Below, piece after piece: positions 10,895 to 21,483 of a stretch of DNA of 64,000 nt. The notes under the pieces were generated by a model. The model had not been told where the DNA came from, did not search any database, and saw only the letters and a program-made list of their open reading frames with translations. Made by a program: the position numbers and the translations under genes. Numbering within the stretch: the stretch's first letter is position 1; the number at the start of each line of letters is the position of its first letter. Origin of the DNA: Actinostola sp. cb2023 (Eukaryota; Cnidaria; Anthozoa; Actiniaria; Actinostolidae); NCBI GenBank assembly GCA_033675265.1, contig JAUJYZ010001405.1, forward strand, positions 124,001 through 188,000, written 5' to 3'.

Positions 10895-13800
10895 CTTTGC
10901 ATCCAGCTTAGGATCATCAAAAAAGCCTTCGGGTAATTCTTCAGATGGCTTTCTGAACAAATAAAATAATACGCTAAATGAATGAATGAATGAATAAATA
11001 AATAAAAGAATGAATGAACGAATGAATGATGCCAGAATTAAAAAAAAAAAAAAAAGAACGATGGATGGATGAATGAATGAATGCATGAATGAATGAATGA
11101 ACAAAAGAACAACCACCTTTCAATGCATACGTATGTTCAAAAGCCAGAAGCATGCTAATTAATCCATTCCATTTAAAAAGGTGGTTAGACTTTTGAGACA
11201 AAAGACGCAGTTGCCATGTTGATGGTACAAACAAGAGAAGTTACAGTAATGAGGAATGCCTTGTTATGGGGCACCAACATGGCCGCCATGATGTCATGTG
11301 CGCAAGCCAGCAATAAGTTGCAAAGTACCTTGTTTTTTCATCTGTTTTAGTGCTATCCTTGTCTTCTGTCTTGTCAAAAAAATCTGAAAAGAAATGAACT
11401 GAACATTAAATTTTACAATAACAAAGCGTAATCTTGCAATCTGATTGGCTCTCAGCCAGTCAATAAGAGTACAAACACATATATTGATGAATCGCTTGTG
11501 CACGGACCCAGCGTGCGCTTGAAACAGTTTTTTTCCTTCAAACTTTTTCGTTGTTTTTGGATGTTTTTTGGCTTTGTTATTGTAAAAAACAAATTGCAGA
11601 TGTTTTTTTCGTTGTCTGTACTCTTATTGATACACACTAGATGTGTCCATAAGGAGAGGTTCCACTAATTTGAATTGAATTTTATGTTTTCCCGCTTCCC
11701 CTTATCTTTGTACTAAATTCAGTGTTGCATTGAATGAGCTCGTTTACTGGGCTAAACTATGGCGCAATGATAGTACTCAGTGATGGAGTTAAAATGGCTG
11801 AGGGGGAAAATCCCCCAAAGCCGCTTTTAATACAGAATATCAAATTAAGGATTTACAAATGTTGTCATGGTAACCAAAACAAATTGGGCCCAGTAAAGGT
11901 GAGGGCAACTAGCAACAAACCGAGGATGGCAAGGGGAGGTGGCGGGCGATGCGATGGTCAGACTTGCTGGGACTGAAGCAGATCACAGAATGGTGCAATT
12001 GCCGATTGTCCGGGAATGTATAATCGCAGTGGCACCGCCTTGTAAACTTGCGCATCCACAGATCGATGCTTGATAAACCATATTTGGTAATTTGTACGGA
12101 TTTAGATAACAAGTAAAATTACTGCACGAGGCCGTGAATGGCATAGTAAAATAACTGGTTACAGGAAAAATACCATGATGAGCAGTAGATTAATTATGAC
12201 GTAATGATGACATATAAGAGTGGGGAGATGATACTATAACCAGCACGAAAACATAAACATCCTATTTGGTTCAAATTTAATTTAATTTTTCTGGGAAAAA
12301 TGCAGTTTTTGACCATTTTCTATTTCTTTTAAAACATAACTATGATGTTAAGGCTAGTTTTCAATTCTGATCCTTACAAAAATGTTTGATTATCTGCACA
12401 CGTCTGCTCTCCACACGGCATACATATATGCACAGAGCGAACATATTAATGATGCCATTTTGAAAACAAAATACCACCATATCACACCACAAACCTGAAG
12501 GTAAGCCAGAACTTGGACTCTCATTCTGTTTAAGGTTAGATGAGGTTGTCGGTAGTTCGTCATCATCATCACTGTCATCATCATCATCTGATACATTATT
12601 TACTAACGATGTGGATTGTTGTTTTGATGGTTTATCAAAGAAACCTGATGGTACACTGCAATTAAACTTTTGAAAGATATTATACATGTACATGTATATT
12701 GGCCAGAGTTCTCAGTAGAAGGGCCAGCAACTGGAAAAATCCAGCCATCTGAGTATCCACCTACACTGGTGTTCACATTTCACTTTGTGTGTCAACTTCT
12801 ACAAAAAATGTTACCAATATACACCAGTTCAGAGTTTTTGGCAGGATGTTTAAAAAAATCGACTGAGAACCATGACATACATGTACACTAAGACAATAAA
12901 TTATTTTCATGGCAAAACATGAAGCAATTCAAAACAAGAATAAGAAAAAGGAAGGAAGGAAGTCCCTGAAGGAAGGAAGGAACAAAGGAACAAAGGAAGG
13001 AAGATTTAAGGAAGGTAGGAAGGAAGGAAGGAAAGCAGTAAAGGAAGAAGGAAGCAAACCAACAAGGAGAACAGAACTAGAACATGACATGCACATACAT
13101 ACCCTGATGGATGATTGGCAGCAACTGTTAAGAGAATTAAATGTTACGTAGAACACAACATGTAGTTTTCAAGGCACACAGTGATTATAATGACATCAGT
13201 ATCTTATTATATATTTCATAACTTTCTTTATCCTCTCAGTGAGTAAATGATAATCCATTGTATTTTTGATATGATGGATATCAATAAATTATTATTATTA
13301 TTATTAAATATTATTATTATTATTATTATAACTATTATTATTGTACCTTTGTGTTTTTTCTGTGCACTACCATTTATATCAGCATCCTAAAGATATCAAA
13401 ACAAAAACATTTTAATATCACTTCTTACTCAATGGACCAGCGATGTGTACATTCATAAAGTCCATGTTTCACTTGACAACCTACTTGATCATTTTTCCTT
13501 TTATCCACTTTGACCGGCTCAGCAGGTTTTGCAAATGTATGACTTTTCTGGAAATAATTATCATAGTCAAAGCTATTTCATAGGTCACAATTTTCTCCCA
13601 GGTATTTAATGTTTCATAGCAATTTTCTATGAAATATACTATGAAACGGGACATGGTTTCATAGGTCACATTTCATAGTACTATGAAAAAACCCTATGAA
13701 ATACCCATGAAAATATATCAACTTCATAGTATCATCCCATGAAATGGCTATGAAGATACTATGAATATTTCATAGGCTTTTCATGGGGTTTTCATAGGGT

Positions 13801-16800
13801 TTTACAGTAGTAGTGTTATAATTCCCTTATAGCATACGTATAGTATACTGTATGGCAGCTGTTCATAGAGTTGTGTGTTTTCGTATGAGTGGGAAGTAGT
13901 GACGGTACCATGCTGTGACCGTGCCGTATCCAAGCATTCTGATTGGTTGAGCAATGATTTTGTGTACTGTGATTGGTTGAATAGATGTCTTCGATTCTGT
14001 ACCGTGACCATAACTCTGTGCCGTAGGTTTCCCACTCATATGAAAACGACTCTATTGTATCTATGACATACAGTACATGTATGTACAGTACCTGTTGAGG
14101 AACACTCTTTACAATAGGCCGAGATGGGGCTTCCTTCTTTTTATTCTTTAATGTTGTTAAGCTCTGTTAGGTAGAAAACATTTCAGCAAATTAATATTAA
14201 TATTGTATGTGATTAATGTAACTTTGATATAAACATTTATTTCTATCAATAATAATAATACTACAGTACCGGTCAGAAGTATCTTAACATGCATGTGTGT
14301 AATTTGAGTGCAGTACACTCATAAATACACTCATCTGAGTGTAGTACACGCACCTACATTTACTTCACTGAGTGTAGTACACTCATAACTACACACTCAT
14401 CTGAGTGTAGTGCACACACCTACTTCACTGAGTGTAGTACACTCATAACTACACTCAACCGAGTATAGTGCACACACCTACTTCACTGAGTGTAGTACAC
14501 TCATAACTACACTCAACTGAGTATAGTGCACACACCTACTTCACTGAGTGTAGTACACTCATAACTACACACTCATCTGAGTGTAGTGCACACACCTACT
14601 TCACTGAGTGTAGTACACTCATAACTACACTCAACTGAGTGTAGTGCACGCACCTACATTGTACTTCACTGAGTGTAGTACACTCATAACTACACTCATC
14701 TGAGTGTAGTGCACACACCTACTTCACTGAGTGTAGTACACTCATAACTACACTCATGAGTGTAGTGCACGCACCTACATTGTACTTCACTGAGTGTAGT
14801 ACACTCATAACTACACTGTCTCATGAGTGTAGTGCACACACCTACTTCACTGAGTGTAGTACACTCATAACTACACTCATCTGAGTATAGTGCACGCACC
14901 TACTTCACTGAGTGTAGTACACTCATAACTACACTCATCTGAGTATAGTGCACGCACCTACTTCACTGAGTGTAGTACACTCATAACTACACTCATCTGA
15001 GAGTGCACCTACTTCACTGAGTGTAGTACACTCATAACTACACACTCATCTGAGTGTAGTGCACGCACCTACTTCACTGAGTGTAGTACACTCATAACTA
15101 CACTCATCTGAGTGTAGTGCACGCACCTACTTCACTGAGTGTAGTACACTCATAACTACAAAATTGTAACAACCGATTTGTCCAAATTTTGACAACAAAA
15201 ATATGAATTGGTGATTTCGGCTCGATCAATTTCCTTCTTACCTCGTCAGAACATTACTAGGGACCTTAAAAGGTTGTTCACGAAGTTTAAAAAAAATCGT
15301 ACGAGGGATTATAATGCTTGGCAGCAGTTTTAGTGAAAATAGTGTCGTTTGAATATCAGCTGGCATTCACAAACGCGGCTTACAATGATAATTTTGAATA
15401 AACCTTCCAAAAGCAGAATAGTTGAATTAGTATTTGTGTTAAGCATAATAAAATCCAAGCAATATTGACGCGGAGCGAGCGAGTTAAAAAATACGGCAAA
15501 CCGGTCATTCATTATGCTGGAACCACCTTAAGCTTATTGAATAGGTTAATTTTCCACCTTATAATTATTTAATATAAAGACACTGACAAGTGGCTATAAT
15601 CAAACTATAATTTGAAGATCATATATCCTCTCAAATTTCGTTTGTGGTAAAAACCCTTCCATGGTGGTTTGAAAAGTGCTCTGTTGATGAAATTACCAAG
15701 GTACCAAGGTTTAGGTGACTTTATGAAAACAGTGAAGAAAGCATGTACTTTTTACTATGCAACATATATCTGTGTAACGTCTGTAACACACAATGTGTAA
15801 CGTCTGTAACACTAAATATGTAACGTCTGTAACATGATTTCAGTAACTTTTTAAAGAGCTGTACCTAATCTCTTGTCATATTTTTGTTTCCTATAACTTT
15901 TCAAAAGAGAACCAGGGAAACCACAATCAGAAGACTTGGGCTTGGCTTGCAATACAATTTAATAATCATGTTTTTGTAGTCTGGCTATGTAACGTCTGTA
16001 ACGAAATTCATACCCCCAAAAAATAATTGTTAATGCTTGAGGAGTCTTCCCAAGATTATGCATTTTGAAAGACCATCACAAATGTTTACCAATCTTACAT
16101 ATAACTCCTAGCTGTAGGTTTTATTTGCTTTTATTTAAGAAAATTCAAATTGCACTAATTAAGGGCAAATTATAACCAAAAAATATCCATATGTTTTCAA
16201 TGTGTTGATGTCCCCCCTGAATGTCAGTCCAAGAAAATTTTATAAAATTCATAAACATTGAACACTAAAGACTATGATTTGAAACAAATTCATTCAGTTT
16301 TACAAGTTCTGAGAAATGCATTTTTTCTATCTCTCATGTGGAATTGTCCTGGTATAAGCTTACCGGTAAGTGTTGCTATGGTGTGATATGGTTATTATAC
16401 ATGTAGTATATGTATACAGTGTATATAAGTGTTGCTATGGTGTGATATGGTTATTATACATGTAGTACATGTATACAGTGTATATAAGTACATTATTGAT
16501 TATTAGTGTTTGTCTCTGACTTCTGTTTTTTCATATAGACGTTTCGGACATTAATCAATGGCCTTCATCAGTATTAATCGGAAACGTTGCGATCTTTGAA
16601 AAACTTAACGTTTGCGGCGCACGCTTGATGTCCTTGTGCGCGCTTATTTCTTAGTCCCATGATGGTCTTGTAGACTTCAGAAATTTGAATGCAATCGTTC
16701 CCTGCGTTGGCATCTTGGCCCGTGAAGGACATCAAGCGCGAAGGACATCAAGGACATCAAGCGCGCGCCGCAAACGTTAAGTTTTTCAAAGATCGCAACG

Positions 16801-18236
16801 TTTCCGATTAATACTGATGAAGGCCATTGATTAATGGCCGAAACGTCTATATGAAAAAACAGAAGTCAGAGACAAACACTAATAATCAATAATGTATCGT
16901 AAACCTGACTGCAACTTCAAGATAGTGTATATAAGTGTTGCTATGTTGATATGGTTATTATACATGTAGTACATGTATACAGTGTATATAAGTGTTGCTA
17001 TGGTGTGATATGGTTATTATACATGTAGTACATGTATACAGTGTATATAAGTGTTGCTATGTTGATATGGTTATTATACATATAGTACATGTATATAAGT
17101 GTATATAAGTGTTGCTATGGTGTGATGTGGTTATTTTACATGTAGTACATGTATACAGTGTACATGTATATAAGTGTTGCTATGGTGTGATGTGGTTATT
17201 TTACATGTATATAGCAGGTCATATCAGCCTATGGCTGCCTAACTTAACCTGCTTTGTCCAATAAAGATATGCACATGCACATGTATATGTCCTGGCCATA
17301 CCAATCGATAATTCCGATAATCGATAATAATGAATAACAATCGATAATAATCGATACCAATCAATTGATTAATATTGGAAATCGATGAAAATCTATCACG
17401 TAAAATTGTGTGAGTCTCGATTTTCATCGATTATCATCGATTTCTATCGATTTTCAACGATGCTCAGAAATCCTTCAGACATGGTAAAGATTTGTTGATA
17501 GTGCGGTGGATGAACTGATGCTCTGTTGTTCACTACAGTTGGTTATTGTGGTTCACCAAATTATTTAGATCACGTATCATTTTCGCCATGGTGAATTTTT
17601 GGAATCGATGATATTTGATATGAATCGATAATAATCGATATAATCAAGGACACTTGGGTTGTGAGTATCGATTATCATCGATTACCGATATCAATCAATA
17701 CTAATCAAATGATTATTATCGATGAATATCGATGAATTCGATTACTTTCCGATGATCAATTTTTATCGATTGGTATGGCCGGGATATGTGTATGAATGTA
17801 CATGACACATTTACAGTACTGTAGGAATACATAAGCTTAAATAAGCTTACATGTACAGTACTGTAGGATTACATAAGCTTAAATACATGTACTGCATTAC
17901 CTCTTTGTGCTTTTTGCTTTGAATGTGAGCATTCCATAGTAATCCATTCTTGACAGGAGCATTGCACAGAACACAAAACAGTTGTCCTAAACTATTATAT
18001 TTAATAAAAAATTAAGGAAAATGTCCCTTCAACATTGACAATATTCAGTATTGCAAGACGGCAAATATAACAAAACTCTATGGGAATATTGACATCCTTA
18101 AGACGTCCTTCTATACTAGTACAGTTATATATTGTCATAAAGGATATTTAGCTAACGGAGAGTCGATTTTCGTCTTCTTTTTAAGTGATTCTCGCTCTTC
18201 TTTCAGACGACGAAAATCAACCTTCTTGGCGGCCAT
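10895..18236 (-). CDS. ZNF830: Zinc finger protein 830 orthologue (3' part missing)
   Basis: A nuclear protein of the ZNF830/CCDC16 family, which is linked to pre-mRNA splicing and genome stability. I reconstructed seven minus-strand exons: 18236-18148, 17991-17901, 14163-14092, 13386-13347, 12644-12495, 11383-11329 and 10952-10895. Phases join without a break. The ATG lies in a GGCGGCCATGTTGG context. Exon 1 encodes [14 protein letters not shown] and ends KIDSPLA, matching the family N-terminus. Exon 2 holds the single C2H2 finger ([14 protein letters not shown], spacing C-x2-C-x12-H-x5-H). Later exons carry three family-typical FFD motifs ([26 protein letters not shown]) and an Asp/Ser-rich acidic stretch. 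The C-terminal coiled coil (about 100 residues in relatives) was not found. The acceptor of exon 5 was chosen by phase; a TTGCAG 11 bp upstream looks stronger but breaks the frame. Confidence 0.87.
10977..11103. repeat. GAAT microsatellite with poly(A)
   Basis: Degenerate GAAT/AAAT tetranucleotide tract interrupted by a run of about 16 A near 11040. It lies in the intron between ZNF830 exons 6 and 7 and produces low-complexity minus-strand frames rich in FIHSFIH. Confidence 0.9.
11384..12494. other. ZNF830 intron 5, no further gene seen
   Basis: Unique AT-rich intron sequence between exons 5 and 6. It contains GCCATTTTAACTC-like and TTGTTACCATGG-like short words but no repeat or gene I can support. 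Confidence 0.5.
12930..13060. repeat. GGAA microsatellite
   Basis: Degenerate AAGGAAGG tract inside ZNF830 intron 4. It creates a lysine/glutamate-rich frame on one strand and a serine/proline-rich frame on the other; neither is a gene. Confidence 0.9.
13283..13345. repeat. ATT microsatellite
   Basis: About 18 ATT units with small interruptions, in ZNF830 intron 4 immediately next to the donor site of exon 4. Confidence 0.9.
13566..13806. repeat. Cluster of TTTCATAG / CTATGAAA words
   Basis: The octamer TTTCATAG or its complement, with one-base variants, occurs about fifteen times in 240 bp in both orientations, often as palindromes such as TTCATAGTACTATGAA. Spacing is irregular, so it is not a simple tandem repeat. 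It lies in ZNF830 intron 3. Confidence 0.75.
13866..14054. mobile_element. Short inverted-repeat element
   Basis: Ends are inverted over about 30 bp: TAGAGTTGTGTGTTTTCG with TATGAGTGGGAA, and TTCCCACTCATATG with AAAACGACTCTA. Inside, the phrase GTGATTGGTTGA is nearly repeated. It lies in ZNF830 intron 3, close to exon 3. Confidence 0.72.
14320..15165. repeat. 58-60-bp minisatellite with internal symmetry
   Basis: About 14 units. The landmark CTTCACTGAGTGTAGTACAC recurs from 14363 to about 15130 at steps of 58-63 bp, with one shortened step of 50 bp near 15011. Each unit holds GAGTGTAGT and its complement ACTACACTC, so single units can fold back. Short cysteine-rich frames here are artefacts. 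Confidence 0.94.
15166..16360. other. Intron sequence with a recurring TGTAACGTCTGTAAC word
   Basis: The 15-mer TGTAACGTCTGTAAC occurs three times at about 23-bp steps near 15774-15832 and once more near 15988. The rest is AT-rich and shows no gene. Confidence 0.7.
16361..17215. repeat. About 60-bp minisatellite, interrupted
   Basis: About seven units sharing AAGTGTTGCTATGGTGTGAT, GGTTATTATACATGTAGTAC and ATGTATACAGTGTATAT. The array is split by the foldback element at 16490-16895 and resumes near 16925, so the array is older than the insertion. Confidence 0.9.
16490..16895. mobile_element. Long-arm foldback element
   Basis: Two arms of about 130-140 bp are almost identical inverted copies. 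The outer ends are ACATTATTGATTATTAGTG; inner landmarks are AGACGTTTCGG, GGCCTTCATCAGTATTAAT and AACGTTTGCGGCGC. The short centre contains repeated AAGGACATCAAG words. It is inserted in a 60-bp minisatellite. TA flanks both ends (TA/CATTATTG and CAATAATG/TA). No coding capacity. Confidence 0.87.
17291..17783. mobile_element. ATCGAT-rich inverted-repeat element
   Basis: Ends are inverted: CCTGGCCATACCAATCGATA at the left and ATCGATTGGTATGGCCGGG at the right. ATATGT lies directly outside each end and may be a 6-bp target-site duplication. The interior is dense in ATCGAT and GATAATAATCGAT words on both strands. It lies in ZNF830 intron 2. Confidence 0.75.
17992..18147 (-). other. ZNF830: Probable U12-type (AT-AG) intron 1 of ZNF830
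   Basis: On the minus strand the intron starts ATATCCTTT, the canonical minor-spliceosome donor. It contains TTTTCCTTAAT, a close match to the U12 branch site, about 20 nt before an AG at 17993-17992. Joining there gives an unbroken frame into the zinc finger (A-N-LGQLFC). No GT donor in the region gives a working frame before an in-frame TGA. Confidence 0.72.
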
Positions 18237-18330
18237 GTTGGAATTCTACTGGTCACCAGTCTTTCCCGGTGGAAATTTGGGGGAATTTTATATAATTTTA
18301 ATATTCCCAGGCCACAGGTAGCCCAAGCTC
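18237..18330. promoter_or_regulatory. ZNF830 promoter region
   Basis: Directly upstream of the ZNF830 ATG. The sequence GGCGGCCATGTTGG over the start codon matches a YY1-type site, a common feature at metazoan TATA-less promoters. About 80 bp upstream is CCACAGGTAGCCCAAGC, a variant of the motif that clusters at the MOCOS promoter and recurs unmodified at 18659. No TATA box is seen. Confidence 0.45.
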
Positions 18331-18805
18331 AACATTTGTATGAGAGAATGTATGGGAATTATTCAATGGTCGATTTTCAGCGTAAATATTGAATAAATGT
18401 TATTGTAACTTACTATGTGTCTTGAAGAACAGGAGGGAAATTTGCATGAGCATGCGCTTAACCGCTGGACCGTAAAAGCGTGATTTCGGAAGCACAAAAA
18501 ACGATTATAGCAATAATAACGCTATATTTTATTCTGTTGCTATTTTGATCATCAGAGTTCGACAAAAAGGCTTAATATAGTCAAATGTTAATTTAATTCT
18601 GGCTTTTCACTGCACACTGGCTATTCACAAAATTCGTATTTTGTTTGATATTGAACGGCACAGGAAGCCCAAGCTGGGATTTTGTGGATTATATCTTTTT
18701 TTCTTCTTCTATAAATACTGTAACAACAGTCTTGAAACTGTCCTGGTGTCTTGTGGTATTTATTTACTATACCTGTACAAAGGTTCGTCGAATTTGAAAA
18801 CAAGA
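18331..18805. other. Non-coding DNA upstream of ZNF830
   Basis: No recognised gene. It contains CACAGGAAGCCCAAGC at 18659-18674. The 105-residue plus-strand frame starting at 18641 ends in a purine tract and has no domain. Confidence 0.5.
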
Positions 18806-18920
18806 GGAGGGGAGGGGGAGGAGAGAGGAGGGGAGGGGGATTGGGGAAAGAAAGGAAGGGGAAAGAAAAAAAATCTCCCTCTTCCCCCTCCTTCTCTCCC
18901 CCAATCCCTTCCCCTCCCCA
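18806..18920. repeat. Purine tract followed by pyrimidine tract
   Basis: A G/A-only stretch (GGAGGGGGAGGAGAGAGG, then ATTGGGGAAAG) is followed after an A-run by a C/T-only stretch (CTTCCCCCTCC, CCCCCAATCCC). The halves are roughly complementary (GGGGGATTGGGG against CCCCCAATCCC), allowing a hairpin or triplex and G-quadruplex on both strands. Confidence 0.8.
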
Positions 18921-19065
18921 GAGCCGATATTGTTCAGTATTACAGCTACTATAAATGACTAAATTAGTGCTACGGATATGGATATGATGATAAGCATATA
19001 TTAATCAAACAGGAACATTCAATTTGTACTGTTGCATACTGCTGTGCTTCATTATTATAATATAT

Positions 19066-19497
19066 TAGAACGTTTTCCCATAACTGGGGTTAGGAATGCT
19101 AACTGAGTTTGCTAATATGCTAATGACTTGTATACCTACTGCCAACTAAATTATACCGAAATAATCTGCGTGAAGACGTTTTAATTTCAAAATGTTATTC
19201 TTATTGCACTTTCTGTGAACTTGACCTGAGTACGCCTGCATGTAAATGATTTTTTAACATAAAAGAACTTGCCATCCTGGGAAGTATAGTACTGCATGCT
19301 TACATTTGAATCAAGAAGCCGGAGCTGGACCACTAACAACTTATTTGAACATAACATACATACATGTATATAACTGTGCTGAAAAGGGTATTTCTGTGTA
19401 GTATGTTCAGCAGATTATTTCGGTATATTTTTGTTGGCATTTAGCATATTAGCAAACTCATTAGCATTCTTAACCCCAGTTGTGGGAAAACGTTCTA
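19066..19497. mobile_element. Inverted-repeat element with about 100-bp ends
   Basis: The ends read TAGAACGTTTTCCCATAACT with GGGGTTAGGAATGCTAA and TTTGCTAATATGCTAA, repeated inverted at the right end with a few changes. Further in, ACCGAAATAATCTGC pairs with GCAGATTATTTCGGT. Outer TA bases could be the duplicated target. Confidence 0.82.
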
Positions 19498-20149
19498 TTA
19501 ATATTTTCTGGGTATTTTCGAGGTCGGATTACAATGAAATTATTCATAATTGATCTTAAAAGTCACGTGGTTGATCACGTGATATTCCTATTACCAAACA
19601 GATAAATATTGTAGGATGAACATTGTCTGTCATTAATTTGTAGAACTTTTTATGAGCAGTATGAAGGGTTTAAAACGGTATTTTACTTATTAGCCTCATT
19701 TAGTCCATGAGCCAGTAGGGTTGGTCGGTATCATCAGGGGGGAATAAACTTTTTGGTGTTTTTCAGGAAGCGGCTAGGTGGCCAATAGTCAGAATATGCC
19801 TGATAGCATTCGATCGATGGTAGCTTGTGGACAGGAGCGACCTTTAAAGAGTGACACAGCATGGAAACGACGCTGAAGCGAAATTTACGAGAAAGAACCT
19901 GAAAATTGAGACAAAAACCCTCCAGAAAAGCTCACATTGGCTTATATCTTATTCTAGAGACTAGTATCAAGCTAACGTACATGATTGGAAAGTCACGTGA
20001 TCTATCACGTGATCACAGAAAATATTGAAAAGGCGATTTTTCGCGGAAAAAAACCTTTAACATCAGTCAACCTATAGATAGTTACCAGATTAAGTATCCA
20101 CCACTGTAAAGCTGTAAAACATTTACACTTTTGGTTGACATGAAAACTA
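19498..20149. other. Non-coding DNA, palindromic CACGTG words
   Basis: Two similar stretches (about 19560 and 19990) contain AAGTCACGTG and TCACGTGAT palindromes and may be ends of a further element. No gene is recognised. Confidence 0.5.
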
Positions 20150-20521
20150 CTAAGTGGTCTGATATTCCTCATCACAGTCCAGATCGTCCGCCTCAACTGG
20201 CTCCACGTTGCTGTCATCCTCTTCTTCAGTAGATGGTTGGTTTTCACAGTTTGGGTGCCTGCACATATCTGTGCACCTCAGTCCATTAGCCACATAAACG
20301 CATTTCAAAGATGAACACTTTCTTGCACAGTTGCAACACCAAAGGTTCAGGATTACTTCTGGAGCTGGCTTGCCGTCCATCCAGTCAACTACTAGCTGAT
20401 ACCTGCTTTCTCTCCGGCTCATCTTTCCGGCCTCTGCCAACAGGGCTTGGCACCTGTGGGTCCTGATGTAGATATCGCCTCCATATTGCAGCCTGATAGT
20501 TGGTTCTCTGACAGTGCTTAA

Positions 20522-21483
20522 GGTATCAGGATACGCTTTGGACCCCTATGTCTTTGGACTTCGACAACACGCGCGCTTTACAATATTTTATCAAGAAAGT
20601 ATACATTTTCTGAAAGCTGAATAAATGTAGTTTTTGAGTATGCTTTCGTATTTTTAGATTTTTCATTATAGAAATTGTTAGGCGAGTATACGTGAAATTC
20701 GACCGTGGTGCGTTCTAAAAGTTCGATTGCACATGGAATTTAAGCTATGTTTGTCAGTGAAAAACACTCTAACAGACTCTCGAGATAATGAACTTAAAAA
20801 CGGTGTCTCAGTTTTCCGATAACTGTTTTAGATCAATCGCAATCCTACACCAAAGTTGAACAATCGATTTTTTGGAGGATCAAGCCACACGATATTTATC
20901 CAACACCTAGCGTAATTGAATCTTTCACTGAATCACTTGTCAAGATATCTGGCCAGTATTCAGCAAAGGTCGACAGGTCATATGCAAATGACAAAGAATC
21001 GCAGTAAATTTAGTTCGTGGGTACCGGGGCATGTTTTATATGTGTTTGTATTTGTATGGTTTTCTGCTCTGTTTGAGAACGTACGGTTCGAAGACGAAGT
21101 TGACGATCTTCTTGGATGAGAATATAAAGATTTACGTTTTCTTGAAGATGTGTATTTGCTTTTACATGCAAAAAGTTCAAAAGTGTATTGTTGTTAAAAT
21201 TATTCTGTGTAGTTGTTTATAACGTTGCCGATCATTTGCCGCGTGGTTTAATATGAGTCACGTACTGATGCGCTTCGACTGACGTCACAATCCAACCAAT
21301 TACTGTTGACAGATCGTTTCCTGTAGCAAAATAGTCACGATTTTGGTTATCTTCGTTTTCTCTGCTTGATTCTTTAAAATTTGTAATTTCTTTTAAAGAA
21401 AGTCATAGAAAAAGGAAAGCCTATTCAAAATCTTTAAAAATCCGATTTTGATTTTTTTGGCTAAAAAAACGTATCCTGATACC
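20522..21483. mobile_element. 962-bp TTAA-type element inside the pseudogene
   Basis: Ends are perfect 14-bp inverted repeats, GGTATCAGGATACG and CGTATCCTGATACC, each flanked by TTAA (20518-20521, 21484-21487). It separates the pseudogene's CRDCL from HCQRTNYQ, which are nearly adjacent in the family, so the insertion is clear. No transposase is encoded. Its terminal sequence differs from the TTAA element at 6955-7401, so the window holds two TTAA families. Confidence 0.92.

Larger units (their letters stand above)
14164..17900. other. ZNF830 intron 2, filled with repeats
   Basis: A 3.7-kb intron between the zinc-finger exon and the short basic exon 3. It contains two unrelated tandem arrays, a foldback element and an ATCGAT-rich inverted-repeat element, all annotated separately. 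No other coding sequence is visible. Confidence 0.75.

Noticed and set aside
10868..11234. Minus-strand frames rich in FIHSFIH
   Set aside because: They are GAAT microsatellite translation. Only 10895-10952 is real coding sequence (ZNF830 exon 7).
12361..12693. 110-residue minus-strand frame as a stand-alone gene
   Set aside because: It is ZNF830 exon 5 (12495-12644) read into its introns on both sides.
12909..13156. Lysine/glutamate-rich and serine/leucine-rich frames
   Set aside because: They are translations of a GGAA microsatellite in an intron.
14696..14899. Cysteine-rich 67-residue frame
   Set aside because: It is a translation of the 58-60-bp minisatellite.
18641..18958. 105-residue plus-strand frame upstream of ZNF830
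   Set aside because: It has a hydrophobic start and purine-tract tail, with no domain and no splice context.
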